This document shows positions 54,761-64,000 of a stretch of DNA of 64,000 bases, one piece after another. Position numbers and translations under genes: made by a program. Within the stretch, counting starts at the first letter, position 1, and every line of letters starts with the position of its first letter. The notes under the pieces are model-generated. The model was not told the origin of the DNA, ran no database searches, and saw only the letters and a list, made by a program, of their open reading frames with translations. Source of the stretch: Fagopyrum homotropicum (lineage: Eukaryota > Streptophyta > Magnoliopsida > Caryophyllales > Polygonaceae); NCBI GenBank assembly GCA_033239125.1, contig BSWB01000003.1, forward strand, positions 107,714,320-107,778,319, given 5' to 3'.

Positions 54761-57737
54761 TGTAACACCCCAAATTCTCAGAACTCGGGGAGCTACTAGT
54801 TAAGACCTCACAATGGGTCCCGACCTTAGTTTGACAACAATTTTACTAGGATCTTACAACAAGGCACAAAAGTATTAAAAACATTTGAAAACTTTAAACA
54901 ATATATACATGAAGGATATGTATCAGCCTTACAAAGCAACGGAACTAAAACGACGCATATGAAGAACATAAGACAACCTCGTCCCCCAACTAAATGAGTA
55001 CGTGGACCCAGCTGACCATTCCCTCCGGATCTCTCTACAACTGTCTTAGTGTGCAAGGCATCTACAAAGCGGTATAATACCGTTAGCCAACATTCTTTTC
55101 ATAAGTATAAAGGTAAAAGCACAAACACACAACATACACAATCAACATGCAACACTCAATCCTTTTATTATATTTAGTTAGGTGATAGGTCATTACTAAT
55201 GATACTTATTTTGTGACACGAGGGATTCCCAAACCTCGCCATTGTCCCCGTCTACCAACGAGGAATGGTACTAATGCATTTAACCGTCTACCTTACTGGG
55301 CTGGTCGCAGGGAACCTCCTAGACTCTCGCAAGAGCTAGGCAGATGATGTCATGACCCGTTATCATATACTTGGGTCAATTACATAATATAATAAAGTCG
55401 GCCTAAGGCCTGTTACAGACAAGGCACACAAATCAAAAAACGCTCTAGTCAACTAGAAGTCCATATACTTCTAGGCTCAACATCCTCACAACAATATAAA
55501 CGCATAAGATTGATCGACACATAAAACCTAACACAACTCTTCTAAAGTAAACTATACTTATACTCAACTTCAGAACATCCTAAATCTGGATTAACCCAAC
55601 GGATCGTTCTCAACTTTTACTACATACTCCTATACATATCCATCAACAACATATCCAAAAATCACGTCCGACAAAGGTCATAAACCCCTCCAAATCTACC
55701 TCACAAAACTGCATCACAAGCAGTTTTTCTAACACTTAGAATATTTCACCAGTCCTAAAAACTGCATGAAAAACCAAATTTGGAGAATCATATATCCTAA
55801 ACTATAACTCAATTCTCCCAAATTTTAGTATGTAATACTATATAATACCAACTACAATATATCCAAAAATCAGCAATAAAGGAGGAGTCTAACTTAGCCA
55901 AATCTGGATCACAAAACTGTATCAACATGCAGTTTTCCAACACTTAGGAAATTCAGCAACATTCAACAAAACTAAACTCTACTTCCACTTCGAAAAATCA
56001 TAACTCCTAAAACACTTGCTGATTTATCCCAAATTTTGATATGTTCTACCACAATGTGCCAACTATATCATATCCAAAATTCAAGTCCAACCGAGATCAA
56101 AAGCCTATTCAAAACTATTTCACAAAACAGCATCATACGCTATTTTTCCCAACACCCAGCACAGTTATAAAAATTGTGGGAGGAGTTAACTTTAAAATAC
56201 CTTAACTCTCAAACTGTAACATGGATTCATCTAAAATTTTAGTATGATTTACTATGTAATACCGTTTATGACATATCCGAAAACCAGCTAAAAAGAAGTA
56301 GTATATCTTACCCAAAATTGGACCCGAATTTGACTGCTCGTCACTTCTGAAAACTCAAAAAACTGAGAGATGTAACAACTCTTTGAAGTTGCTTCTTTCT
56401 GATGAAATGTATGGGTTTAAAGATAGTTTAGAGGCACCCATTGACACATAAACATGGAGGGGAAGTAAGAAGGTAGATGTGGGTCTTACCCGGCTCCAAA
56501 CTCGAAGGCATGAAGGACGAGGATGGCTCTCACGTTCATAGCCTTGTCGGAAACTCAAGAGGTCCAATAGGAGGTTGTTGTGCACGACTCCAGGGGCTGG
56601 AAGGCGACTGAAGAGGAGGGTCGAGGTTATCTCAACTGGGAGGGAGGGCATGCAGTGGGTCCCCGAGTGTAAGTGAAAGACGAGGTATAGGAGAGTTCTT
56701 ACCGATCGTTCGTCTTCTGTCCTATTCTCACAAGAGGTGTGCAGTGGCTGAGCATCAAGTATAGAGGGCTGAGTGCAGAAGGCTGAGTACAACACGTTGG
56801 CGAGTTGCTGTGTCCGGGTGTGTAGGGAGTTGGCGAGCAACAGCAGTCCCAAGCACCTGTGCAGAACGTTGGTGAGCAGCGTTTTCAGGAGTGCAAGGCG
56901 CCGGCGACCAACAGGAGTCCCAGACGGCTTGTGTGAGGAGGAGGAGGGTAGAACGATGGTTTCCTGTCTCTCCTAGTGTGTCATCGACAGGAAGAACAGG
57001 CAAGCAATGCTTGTCGGGAGGAGGGAGTCCAAGTGCAGGAGAGCGGAGGGGTTGTCTAGGTTCACGGTAGGGCTGGGCGTGACAAGGGTTGTTGACGGTG
57101 TGCTGGAGGTCGCAGAGCGAGGCGATGCGTGCAAGCTTCTATCCGCTAGTCTAGGATATGGAGAGTTGGGACGGTTACAACTTCAGGCGTAACTCTTGCA
57201 GCAGAATCCAACAGCTTTAATGAAGGGAGATACTCGTAACGGTTGGGAGCATGGTGAGTCAGCAACGTGTCTTCTGGTTACACAATACATGGGCTGGGCT
57301 GAGATGCTGCTTGGGCTGGTGTAGAGCAAGGGATACAAGAGTTTCAACACTAGGAAGGAAGGAAGGAAATGGGTTGAAACAAGAGAAAGAAGTGATGGGC
57401 TGAAGTTGTCAAGCCTTGTTAAAACCTTGTCAACAGCTTGTCATAGCCATGCATGGCTTTGTCACGAATTAGTCATGGTCTCGTCTTGACTTCGTCTTGG
57501 GCTCGTCTTGATCTTGTCACTAGGGCGTCATGACTTTGTCAAAGACAAGTCATGATATACACTAGGGTTTGGATTAGGGTTTGCTACTAATAAAATATTA
57601 TCATTTTATGTGAAGTGATATTACATAAAATGATAAAATTTGAGATGTAGTGTCCAAGTACGTAGACAGTTAAGGATCAAAAGATCGAAATCCGGTTTGC
57701 TACGGAATTAAACGGAATAAAAATTCCGGATATTACA
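54761..57737 (-). repeat. T3 5' LTR
   Basis: On the plus strand TGTAACACCCCAAATTC to CCGGATATTACA, 2977 bp. TTGTCA/TCGTCT array at about 57407-57552, nearly identical to that at 46105-46250. A deletion near 55405 and an extra block at 56285-56450 distinguish it from the 3' LTR. Confidence 0.88.
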
Positions 57738-58445
57738 TAGCCTTCACTTCATGACGTCTTTTCATCCTCAGTCAGATGGTCAGTAAGAGAGGACTCTACA
57801 TACCTTAAAGGATATGTTGAGGGCTTATGTGTTAGACTGGGAACAATTGTGCTCAAATCACTTCCCGTTGGTCGAGTTTTTGTTCAACAACAACTGGCAT
57901 GCGTTGATCAGGAAGACTCTGTATGAGGCGTTGTATGGACGGAGATTCCGTGCGACACTGTGATGGGATGAGCCAAGCCCTAATAGTGGTATAGCTCCTG
58001 AGTAGATACAAGATGATGTTGCCCGAGTGGCATTGATTCGAATGCAGATGTTGGCCGCGCAGACCCGCCAGAAGTTGTTTGCTGATAGGAGATGCTGACC
58101 TCTAGAGTTCAGAGTCGGAAATCTTGTTTGGTTAAGAGTGTCATCGACGCGAGGCGTTAGATGTTTCGGCATAAAGTGGAAGTTGAGCCCCCGATATGTC
58201 GGACCTTTTGAGATTTTGGAGCGAGTTGGAGAGGTGGCATGCTGACTCGCGTTGCCACCCAAACTAGAGGGCGTTCACCTAGTCTTTCATGTGTGTCAGC
58301 TGAGGGAGTACATACCAGATCTGAGACACCTCATCAGTTATGATGACTTAGTGGTTGAGTCGGACCACACATTTGGTGACCATCTAGTAGTTGTCCTACA
58401 GTGGAGTACGAGTTGCTTGCGCTCAAAGGACATTCCGATGATGAG
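57738..58445 (+). pseudogene. T1 integrase C-terminal part
   Basis: Resumes T1 integrase after T3. Readable pieces: FHPQSDGQ near 57765, [121 protein letters not shown], and VVESDHTFGDHLVVVLQWS near 58350. Stops remain in frame. The usual tail after KDIPM is missing, so a break occurs near 58445. Confidence 0.84.
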
Positions 58446-58860
58446 GATGTCTAGTCGAGGAAATATGTGAAATAATGCAAGGAGAAGATAGTAAAACTCA
58501 AAGAAAAATGGAAGAAATGTTTTCGTTAGAAGAACAAACCACTTTTCCCAAGTACAACAAGGTGATACTTTCATTGACCAAGAATAGTTGTAAAAATGCA
58601 TACATCATGGGTTGAATTCCCGATCATTGCTAATTTTAGAAGAAAATTCATTCAAATATTCTTATAGTATGAAGAAATGGCTGGAGATATCGTAGTAAAA
58701 AATAATGAAGATCAAGCTACTAAAATAAACCTAATTAATTAATAGATTATTCAAAAACAAAAAAAAGATAAAAAAAAAGATAAAAAAAAATATAAGTACA
58801 TTTATATTTTTGTAATTCAGGTCATTATTACTACATTACAAGACTTTGGTAAGAATGTGT
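58446..58860. other. AT-rich stretch of unknown origin before T1 3' LTR
   Basis: About 415 bp that match none of the other elements in the window. Very A-rich, with three runs of A at 58755-58795. No gene and no obvious polypurine tract at its right end. It could be the end of T1 internal sequence or a small foreign insertion. Confidence 0.4.
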
Positions 58861-60436
58861 TGTAACGACCATGTCTAGATGAACATCCCGCGATCGCGCC
58901 TCGCCATGGCCGCAGTCCCAGCGAGGACGCCCGCGATCGTGGGTTAACATAGTAGGCGGCTGACTTTTTAGCCGACCACCTTTCATATCCTTCCTTCTTA
59001 AGCCTCCTCTCTTCCTTCGACTAAGGGTTTGTGATTCCCTTTCCAAAGCTTCTTCTTCTCATATCTCACGTTCTTCCCTCCTTCTCTTCTTCTCTTCTTC
59101 TCTTTCTCTTCTTTCTTGATTCATCATGAAAATTGATGATGTTGATGATATGGACAATGAAGATGGTGATCCCGTGATCTAAGGCAAGTGAGCAACAATC
59201 AAACCTTCTTTCTACCATTAGAGAAGAGTGGTAAGCCACCCTTCTTCTCTCCTCTTTGTTCTTCTCCTTCTCCTTCCTTGTTTTCCGATTCAACAAGGAT
59301 GTTCTTGTGAGGTTTGTAACCCGTGGAGTATGGTGTGTATGTGTTGAGAAGGGCAGGATTGCCTTTGATGGTTTTGAGGTGGTTTGAGTAGATCGAGTAT
59401 TGGATCTGTCGGAAAGCACAAAGAGCTGTGCTTTGTTGGAGAAACTGCACCCGCCCATCACATGTGCTTCCCCCACGCCTTCAGGCATGTAGCCACCCTC
59501 ACGTCTGTGTTAGCCATAACTGCGGAGTCTGGGGGCTTGTCACCGCAACCACGCATTCCCTTGCCCGCGCCTTGCTCTAGGACATACCAAGTCCTTTGGT
59601 ATGTTTCCTTCCTCTTGTCCTTGTGGTTTCGGATTACAAGCTTGCTAGGTTAATTATGAGTTTGAGGATGGTATATTTTTGTTGAATGCCTTGAGAGGAT
59701 TTGAGCATATGATGAGATGTTGAGGATGTTGTTTATGGATGTTGTTTATGATCATTGAGGAGTTCTGGGACTAGGAGTGAGCCTTTTAGTATGTTGATTT
59801 GATGATTGATATGTATGCCTTGATATGTCAGGCGTGATGTATATTCCTGCGAGAATTTGAGAGGTTGATTGATAGTTGAGGCTACCTTGATACAGGTAAG
59901 TTCATGGGACTTACTTAGTTGCGTTTATATATTTGATGAGTACATGAGTGATGGATATTGTATGCTTTTTAACATGATATAGGTTATTTATCACCTACGT
60001 ATGATTGTCCCACTTTTATCGGGCGGTGTCAGTTTGCTCAATTCTCTCGAAGGAGTCTAGGGGGTTCTCTAGGAGTTTGCCAAACCTTGTATACGGGATG
60101 GGTACCAATCCACTCTACATGGTATACGGGGAGGTATGCCTCACCACTCCAGCTGGTAAAAGAAATAGAAGCGAGAGTCGAACACTTCTCGTGTCATACC
60201 TATTAATGGATTATAAGTTTATGACTTTATAAAAGATAATAAACGGGAAATGTGTGCTTGCATGCTCGGTGTTTATTGTATTTTTGATGTGTGTATGTGC
60301 TTATGTATAATCTTATATATAAATTTTAAGCTAACGGTTTATATCGTGTTGTAGATGCTTTGTAGGTTCGGAAGGCTACAGAGTGGTCTGGCAGGAGTGA
60401 TCAACCGAGGGTTCCTGTACATGATAGGATGGCTGT
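58861..60436 (+). repeat. T1 3' LTR, 5' part
   Basis: Starts TGTAACGACCATG. Contains a palindrome-rich patch with CCGCGATCGCG and CCGCGATCGTGG (58888-58945). Its later part (59880-60436) resembles the corresponding part of the T4 LTR. It is interrupted at 60436 by T4; the remainder would lie beyond the window. Open frames are not conserved. Confidence 0.7.
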
Positions 60437-62196
60437 TGTAAGAGCCTTAGTCTTCGAGAGATCCCACACATGCGCCTCAGTTGAGATGCATCAGCTGTGA
60501 GTCTTTGGAGCTACAGAGGGCCACCGCTGCGACTTGGCTGGCCGCCCCTGCGTACCTGTGAGCCGCCCCTCAGGCCAAGCGCCCCTCCGGATTATGGCGG
60601 GCTGCAACCGTCTTCTTTGACCAGAGCCCTTACTTTTTGAACCTTAATCCCTTTATAATATCTTCTTCTCTTCCAGCTGAGGGTTTACCTCATTCTCTCT
60701 CCTGTTCCATCTCTCTCACGATCTTCTTCTCCTTTCATCTCTTTTTGGATCATCTTTAAACTTTCTTGTGTTCTTGGAGCTTTAGATGAGCTTCCATGTG
60801 AGTTTGGTTGATGAGCTTTATGGTTGGTGTGTAGATGAGCCTTGTGTGAGCCAGCCTTGTGCTGTGGTGTGTTGATGTATGTATGTGTGTTGGGTGAAGA
60901 AGGAGTGAAGGAATCAAAGAAAGGAGTGAGGAAGGGGCTGACTTGGTGTCCCCTGATGTCCAGCCGCCCCTGCGCCACTAGCAGCCGCCCTTGCGCCGGC
61001 CAAGGTCCGCCCTAACGCCTCCTGGAGCCGCCCGTGCGGCCACCTGCACTGCAGCCTTGTGTTGGCCTTGCTTTGCAGGTGTGTGTTGCTTCTAGGCTTG
61101 CTTTAGGATGCCTTTGTTCCCTCCCTTCCTAGTTTGAGTGTATAGGTTCATGTTAGATGTGAGGAGCTGTGTTGATGAGGTTATGATCATGTTATGCCAT
61201 GTATGGCCTTTGAGGTTTATTAGGTTGTGAGGTTAGATTGAGGATGATCCAATGGATCCCTTTGGGTCTAGGTGTGACCCTTGTGTTGATAAGAGATTGA
61301 TATATCTCTGTATGCTTTGTTTATAGGATGTGTTGTCCCGCCAGTGTTGAGATGATCGAGTTGTGGTTGAGCTTTAAACGAGGTTGAGGTAAGTCCATAA
61401 GAATTACTTAGCTACCATCCCTATATTGGGTGTTATGTTTCTATGATAGGATGAGATGTCGTTATTACCGACCTGTGTTTTATTGATTGCCCCGTATGCG
61501 TGGATGTGATAACCTTTCCCTTTCATCCCGCTGTGGAGTCTGAGAGGTTCTCTGACGTCAAGATAGACTAACTTTATAGGAAGGGCGCAATGCACTCCCA
61601 TAGGGTACACGGATTGTGTGACCGATACTAGTACAACTAGCTAGTAGGCCAAGAGGCGAGGATGGATCGGTCCTCGTGTCACATACTTTCATCTATCTAT
61701 ATATACATGATTTGAGTGAATGACTATTATGTAAAGATGATAAAATGGGTAAATATTTGATAGCATGTTGTTGTGTTTATCTTTCATGATTGTGCTTGTG
61801 ATTATTCATTACCTTATATATGTATGGTTAGCTAATAGTTTCATACCATGTTGTAGATGCCCTACAGGATAGGCGTCCTACTGAGTTATTTGGCAGGGTG
61901 GCAGGCCGAGGACCTCTCGTACATAGGATGGTTATGGTCTTTTGGGGTTGTTATATTTCCCTCCTGCGTGACGATGATCTTTTGTATACCTCCTGTGTGA
62001 GGATGTTGTTTTATACTCGGCTATGATGTTGTTCACCTTTTGGTTGTACAATTTATACAGTTTTATATACTTGTTTTATATTTGTTAGTGTCATGTTGTA
62101 AGGTCTAGTGAACTTGTTGTCAGGATAGGGTCAGGATCCATTGTGAGATCCTAGCCCAATGCGGCACACCGAGTCCCGCGGATTCGGGGTGTTATA
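60437..62196 (+). repeat. T4 5' LTR
   Basis: TGTAAGAGCCTTAG to GGGGTGTTATA, 1760 bp. GCCGCCCCTGCG-type repeats in two clusters (about 60518-60600 and 60960-61050). The second half is colinear with S1. Confidence 0.9.
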
Positions 62197-62200
62197 GAGT

Positions 62201-62213
62201 TGGTATCAGAGCC
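62201..62213 (+). promoter_or_regulatory. T4 primer binding site (initiator tRNA-Met)
   Basis: TGGTATCAGAGCC, perfect, four bases after the LTR. The leader to 62512 holds a TA microsatellite at 62421-62463 and no gene. Confidence 0.93.
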
Positions 62214-62419
62214 TTAGGTTGACAACATTGGCACTTGCTACCTTGAATGAGGTTTTATAGGTAAAATAAACAGAACCCGAAAGTGGTTTGACGTTTTCAA
62301 AGGATTTTTGGTTTTAAGTGTGGTTTGGGGTTAGAATGTACGAGAAGTCGCCACCTCAGCTATGGATTCTGCAGTATAGATATGTATATATATGTATTGT
62401 GGATTGTGTTTGGTATGTG

Positions 62420-62469
<50 letters not shown>

Positions 62470-62512
62470 GGCCTATATAAAGCCTTATAAGTTAGGTGTG
62501 CATATCCCGCAG

Positions 62513-63690
62513 ATGACTCGGACTAGAGCTACTTCTGTTGTAGGCCGAGGTAGAGGTAGACCACCTTTTCCTCCGGGCGTGATAAGAGAGGGACTAGTAC
62601 CCACTGCTTATCCACCAGTGGTGGAGGAGGTACATGAGGAGATTGTTGAGAATGTCGTCCCAGAGACAAGGAGTGTTGGATCGAGGAGACATCATCCACA
62701 TCGAGTCCAGTCTGATGACTCGGATCGGGTCTCCATGGGAGTGCCAAAGTTTAAAGAGTACATTAGAAGTGTAGAGGAGGTTACCAGAGCTGGCAGACTG
62801 GCCCAGATCTACCAGGACAGGTGGGATCTTCTTAGATGTCTCAGGGAGCCACACAGGTACTAGCTATGTCGGCACGTGCTGCTGAGACTGTTCAAGCTCT
62901 ATAGGAGACTAGAGGGCCTCGACCAGATACTTGGTTGAAGGCGTCTCATCAGCAGGGTGTACCACCTTTCTCTGGAAAGGTAGGGTTGGTGACCAAGATC
63001 TGGATAGGACATTTAGTCTCAACTTTAGAGTCTATCAAATATCCTGAGGATAAACTGATAGAGCTAGTTTAGTCTCTATTCCGTGACATTGCACATCAGT
63101 GGTGGAGGACTGTATGAGCCAGATCCACCAGCTATGATTGCATGAGGAGAATGATCAAAGAGCAGTTTTGCCCTGCCTCACTGAGGAGGGAGAATCTGTA
63201 GGATTTTATGGAAGCTGGCTTTGAGGATGTGCCGATTGCAGACCCCATCAGCCGCTTCTAGACTGAGTTAGCTTTGTTGGGTCCAGCTGCACCATTTGAG
63301 GACTAGCATGTGTACCTGTTGTCTCGTCGACTGAGGGAGAGCACACGCTCATATATGGTGGGATTCCATTGTGAGTCCTCGGCTGATTATCAGGACCGGG
63401 CTTCTTCTTATGAGAGAGAGCGAGCCAGTCAGAGGAAGGCTTCTCAGACGCGACGGTCTGAGAAGAGGCAGCGCACTGGGCAGACTAGTGGTGTTGGAGG
63501 AGCATCTGGCTCCGGACGGAGTCAGAGATGTCAGATTTACCCCTCGTCTGCATTGACTGCAGATAAGGGACGATAGTGCTTCAACTGTGGTAATCCTTGA
63601 CACATACGTCCGGAGTGTACGAGGTAACTAGTGACATGCTTTACGTGTGGTAGACCAGGTAATCGAGCTGCCTTCTGTAGGTAGGGTGGA
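62513..63690 (+). pseudogene. T4 gag, degenerate
   Basis: Start ATG at 62513 (MTRTRATSVVGRGRGRPPF). The frame stops at 62861-62863 after GVPKFKEYIRSVEE and LAQIYQDRWDL. Further homology: GFHCESSADYQDRASSYERER (about 63360-63420), RSEKRQRTGQTSG, and two knuckles near 63567-63690 (CFNCGNP, stop, HIRPEC; and CFTCGRPGNRAAFC, where Asn replaces the usual His). Many stops are TAG or TGA. Confidence 0.83.
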
Positions 63691-63889
63691 GTTGCATCAC
63701 AGTAGGGTTCTTCCCCGCCAGTGTGGCGGGAGGTGGTCAGAGGACACCTCAACAGCAGACACAGGGACAATAGAGGGTCCTAGATCGTCCTTCTACTCTG
63801 GGATCTGCTCCCGGGCCGGGTAGAGGTCGTGGTGGGAGTACCACTTTCACTAGAGGAGATCAGGGTAGAGCTTATAGTTTGAGGAGTGC

Positions 63890-64000
63890 AGAGGATCCGC
63901 CTGCACCGGCTGCTACAAGTACAATCCTGCTTCATGGTTTACTTGTTAGAGTTTTGTCTGATACGGGTGCTACGCACTCCTTTGTTTATGATGTATGTGT
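63890..64000 (+). pseudogene. T4 protease start (window-truncated)
   Basis: Reads ATSTILLHGLLVRVLSDTGA then THSFVYDVC to the last base. The active-site D-T-G is intact. The same segment is intact in T2 and decayed in T1. Anything further is outside the window. Confidence 0.8.

Larger units (their letters stand above)
43480..57737 (-). mobile_element. T3: large, nearly non-coding Tekay-related element
   Basis: Minus-strand element with LTRs 54761-57737 (5') and 43480-46435 (3'), about 2.96-2.98 kb each. Primer site TGGTATTAGAGG at 54746-54757 (-) and a polypurine tract just inside the 3' LTR. No convincing target duplication: CGAGC precedes and TAGCC follows. After removing two solo LTRs the interior is only about 3.5 kb, with faint pol remnants and no intact domain. 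The LTRs remain largely alignable with reciprocal deletions, so it looks like a non-autonomous copy. It interrupts T1 integrase. Confidence 0.85.
60437..64000 (+). mobile_element. T4: Tekay/Del-like element, 5' part
   Basis: 5' LTR 60437-62196, perfect initiator tRNA-Met primer site, leader with TA microsatellite, decayed gag, and the start of protease at the window end. Flanked on the left by GCTGT (60432-60436), which should be the target duplication. Same family as solo LTR S1. Inserted in the T1 3' LTR. Confidence 0.9.

Noticed and set aside
43475..57742. Target duplication for T3
   Set aside because: CGAGC and TAGCC share only part of their bases; not enough to claim a duplication.
59066..59488. 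140-codon minus-strand Lys/Glu/Arg-rich ORF
   Set aside because: Low-complexity CTTCTT-type sequence in the T1 3' LTR; no conserved match in the T4 LTR.

Overview
The window is plant repeat DNA, most likely angiosperm (probably eudicot) heterochromatin. I found no ordinary host gene. Nearly everything is LTR retrotransposon of the Ty3/Gypsy superfamily, stacked by nested insertion. Two lineages account for it. One is Athila-type: primer site for tRNA-Asp, LTRs starting TGATAGCATG and ending GCGAACA, a DLGAS protease and an Athila ORF-1/env-like gene. The other is Tekay/Del-type chromovirus-like: primer site for initiator tRNA-Met, LTR ends TGTAACACCCC and GGGGTGTTACA, and gag starting M-x-RTRATS or similar. 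Element names T1-T4, S1 and Athila-0 to -3 are labels used only here.

The scaffold is one old, badly decayed Tekay-like element, T1 (+), whose pieces run from 5366 to 60436. Its outer LTR ends lie outside the window. Five elements sit in it. Athila-0 (-, 1-5365, cut by the window edge) is in its 5' LTR. Athila-1 (+, 8324-19766, target duplication GTAGG) is inside its reverse transcriptase. T2 (-, 20591-42721) lies between its RNase H and integrase. T3 (-, 43480-57737) is inside its integrase. T4 (+, from 60437) is in its 3' LTR. T2 is itself split by Athila-2 (+, 28327-40114) in gag and by a solo LTR, S1 (+, 21426-23351, TSD TTCAT), in its 3' LTR. T3 carries an Athila solo LTR (47389-49160, TSD GTATC) and a solo LTR of its own family (49854-52851, TSD CACAT).

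Athila-2 is the youngest: its LTRs differ at only about seven sites by eye, and its env-like ORF is open over 466 codons. It keeps gag-PR-RT-RNase H but has lost integrase. Athila-1 has the reverse defect, keeping gag-PR and an open integrase but lacking RT-RNase H. T1, T2 and T4 coding regions are full of stops. T3 has fairly similar LTRs around an almost non-coding interior, as expected of a non-autonomous element.

The most interesting signal lies outside the genes. Each LTR family carries its own cluster of a short repeated, often palindromic motif: CCTCGACCGAGG in Athila-1/2/3, CCACGGCCGTGG in Athila-0, GCCGCCCCTGCG in S1/T4 and a related GC-rich motif in T2, TTGTCA/TCGTCT in T3, CGCGATCG in T1. 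In the Athilas the motif recurs in LTRs, in untranslated spacers and inside the polyprotein ORF, where it is read in different frames. That points to a DNA- or RNA-level role.
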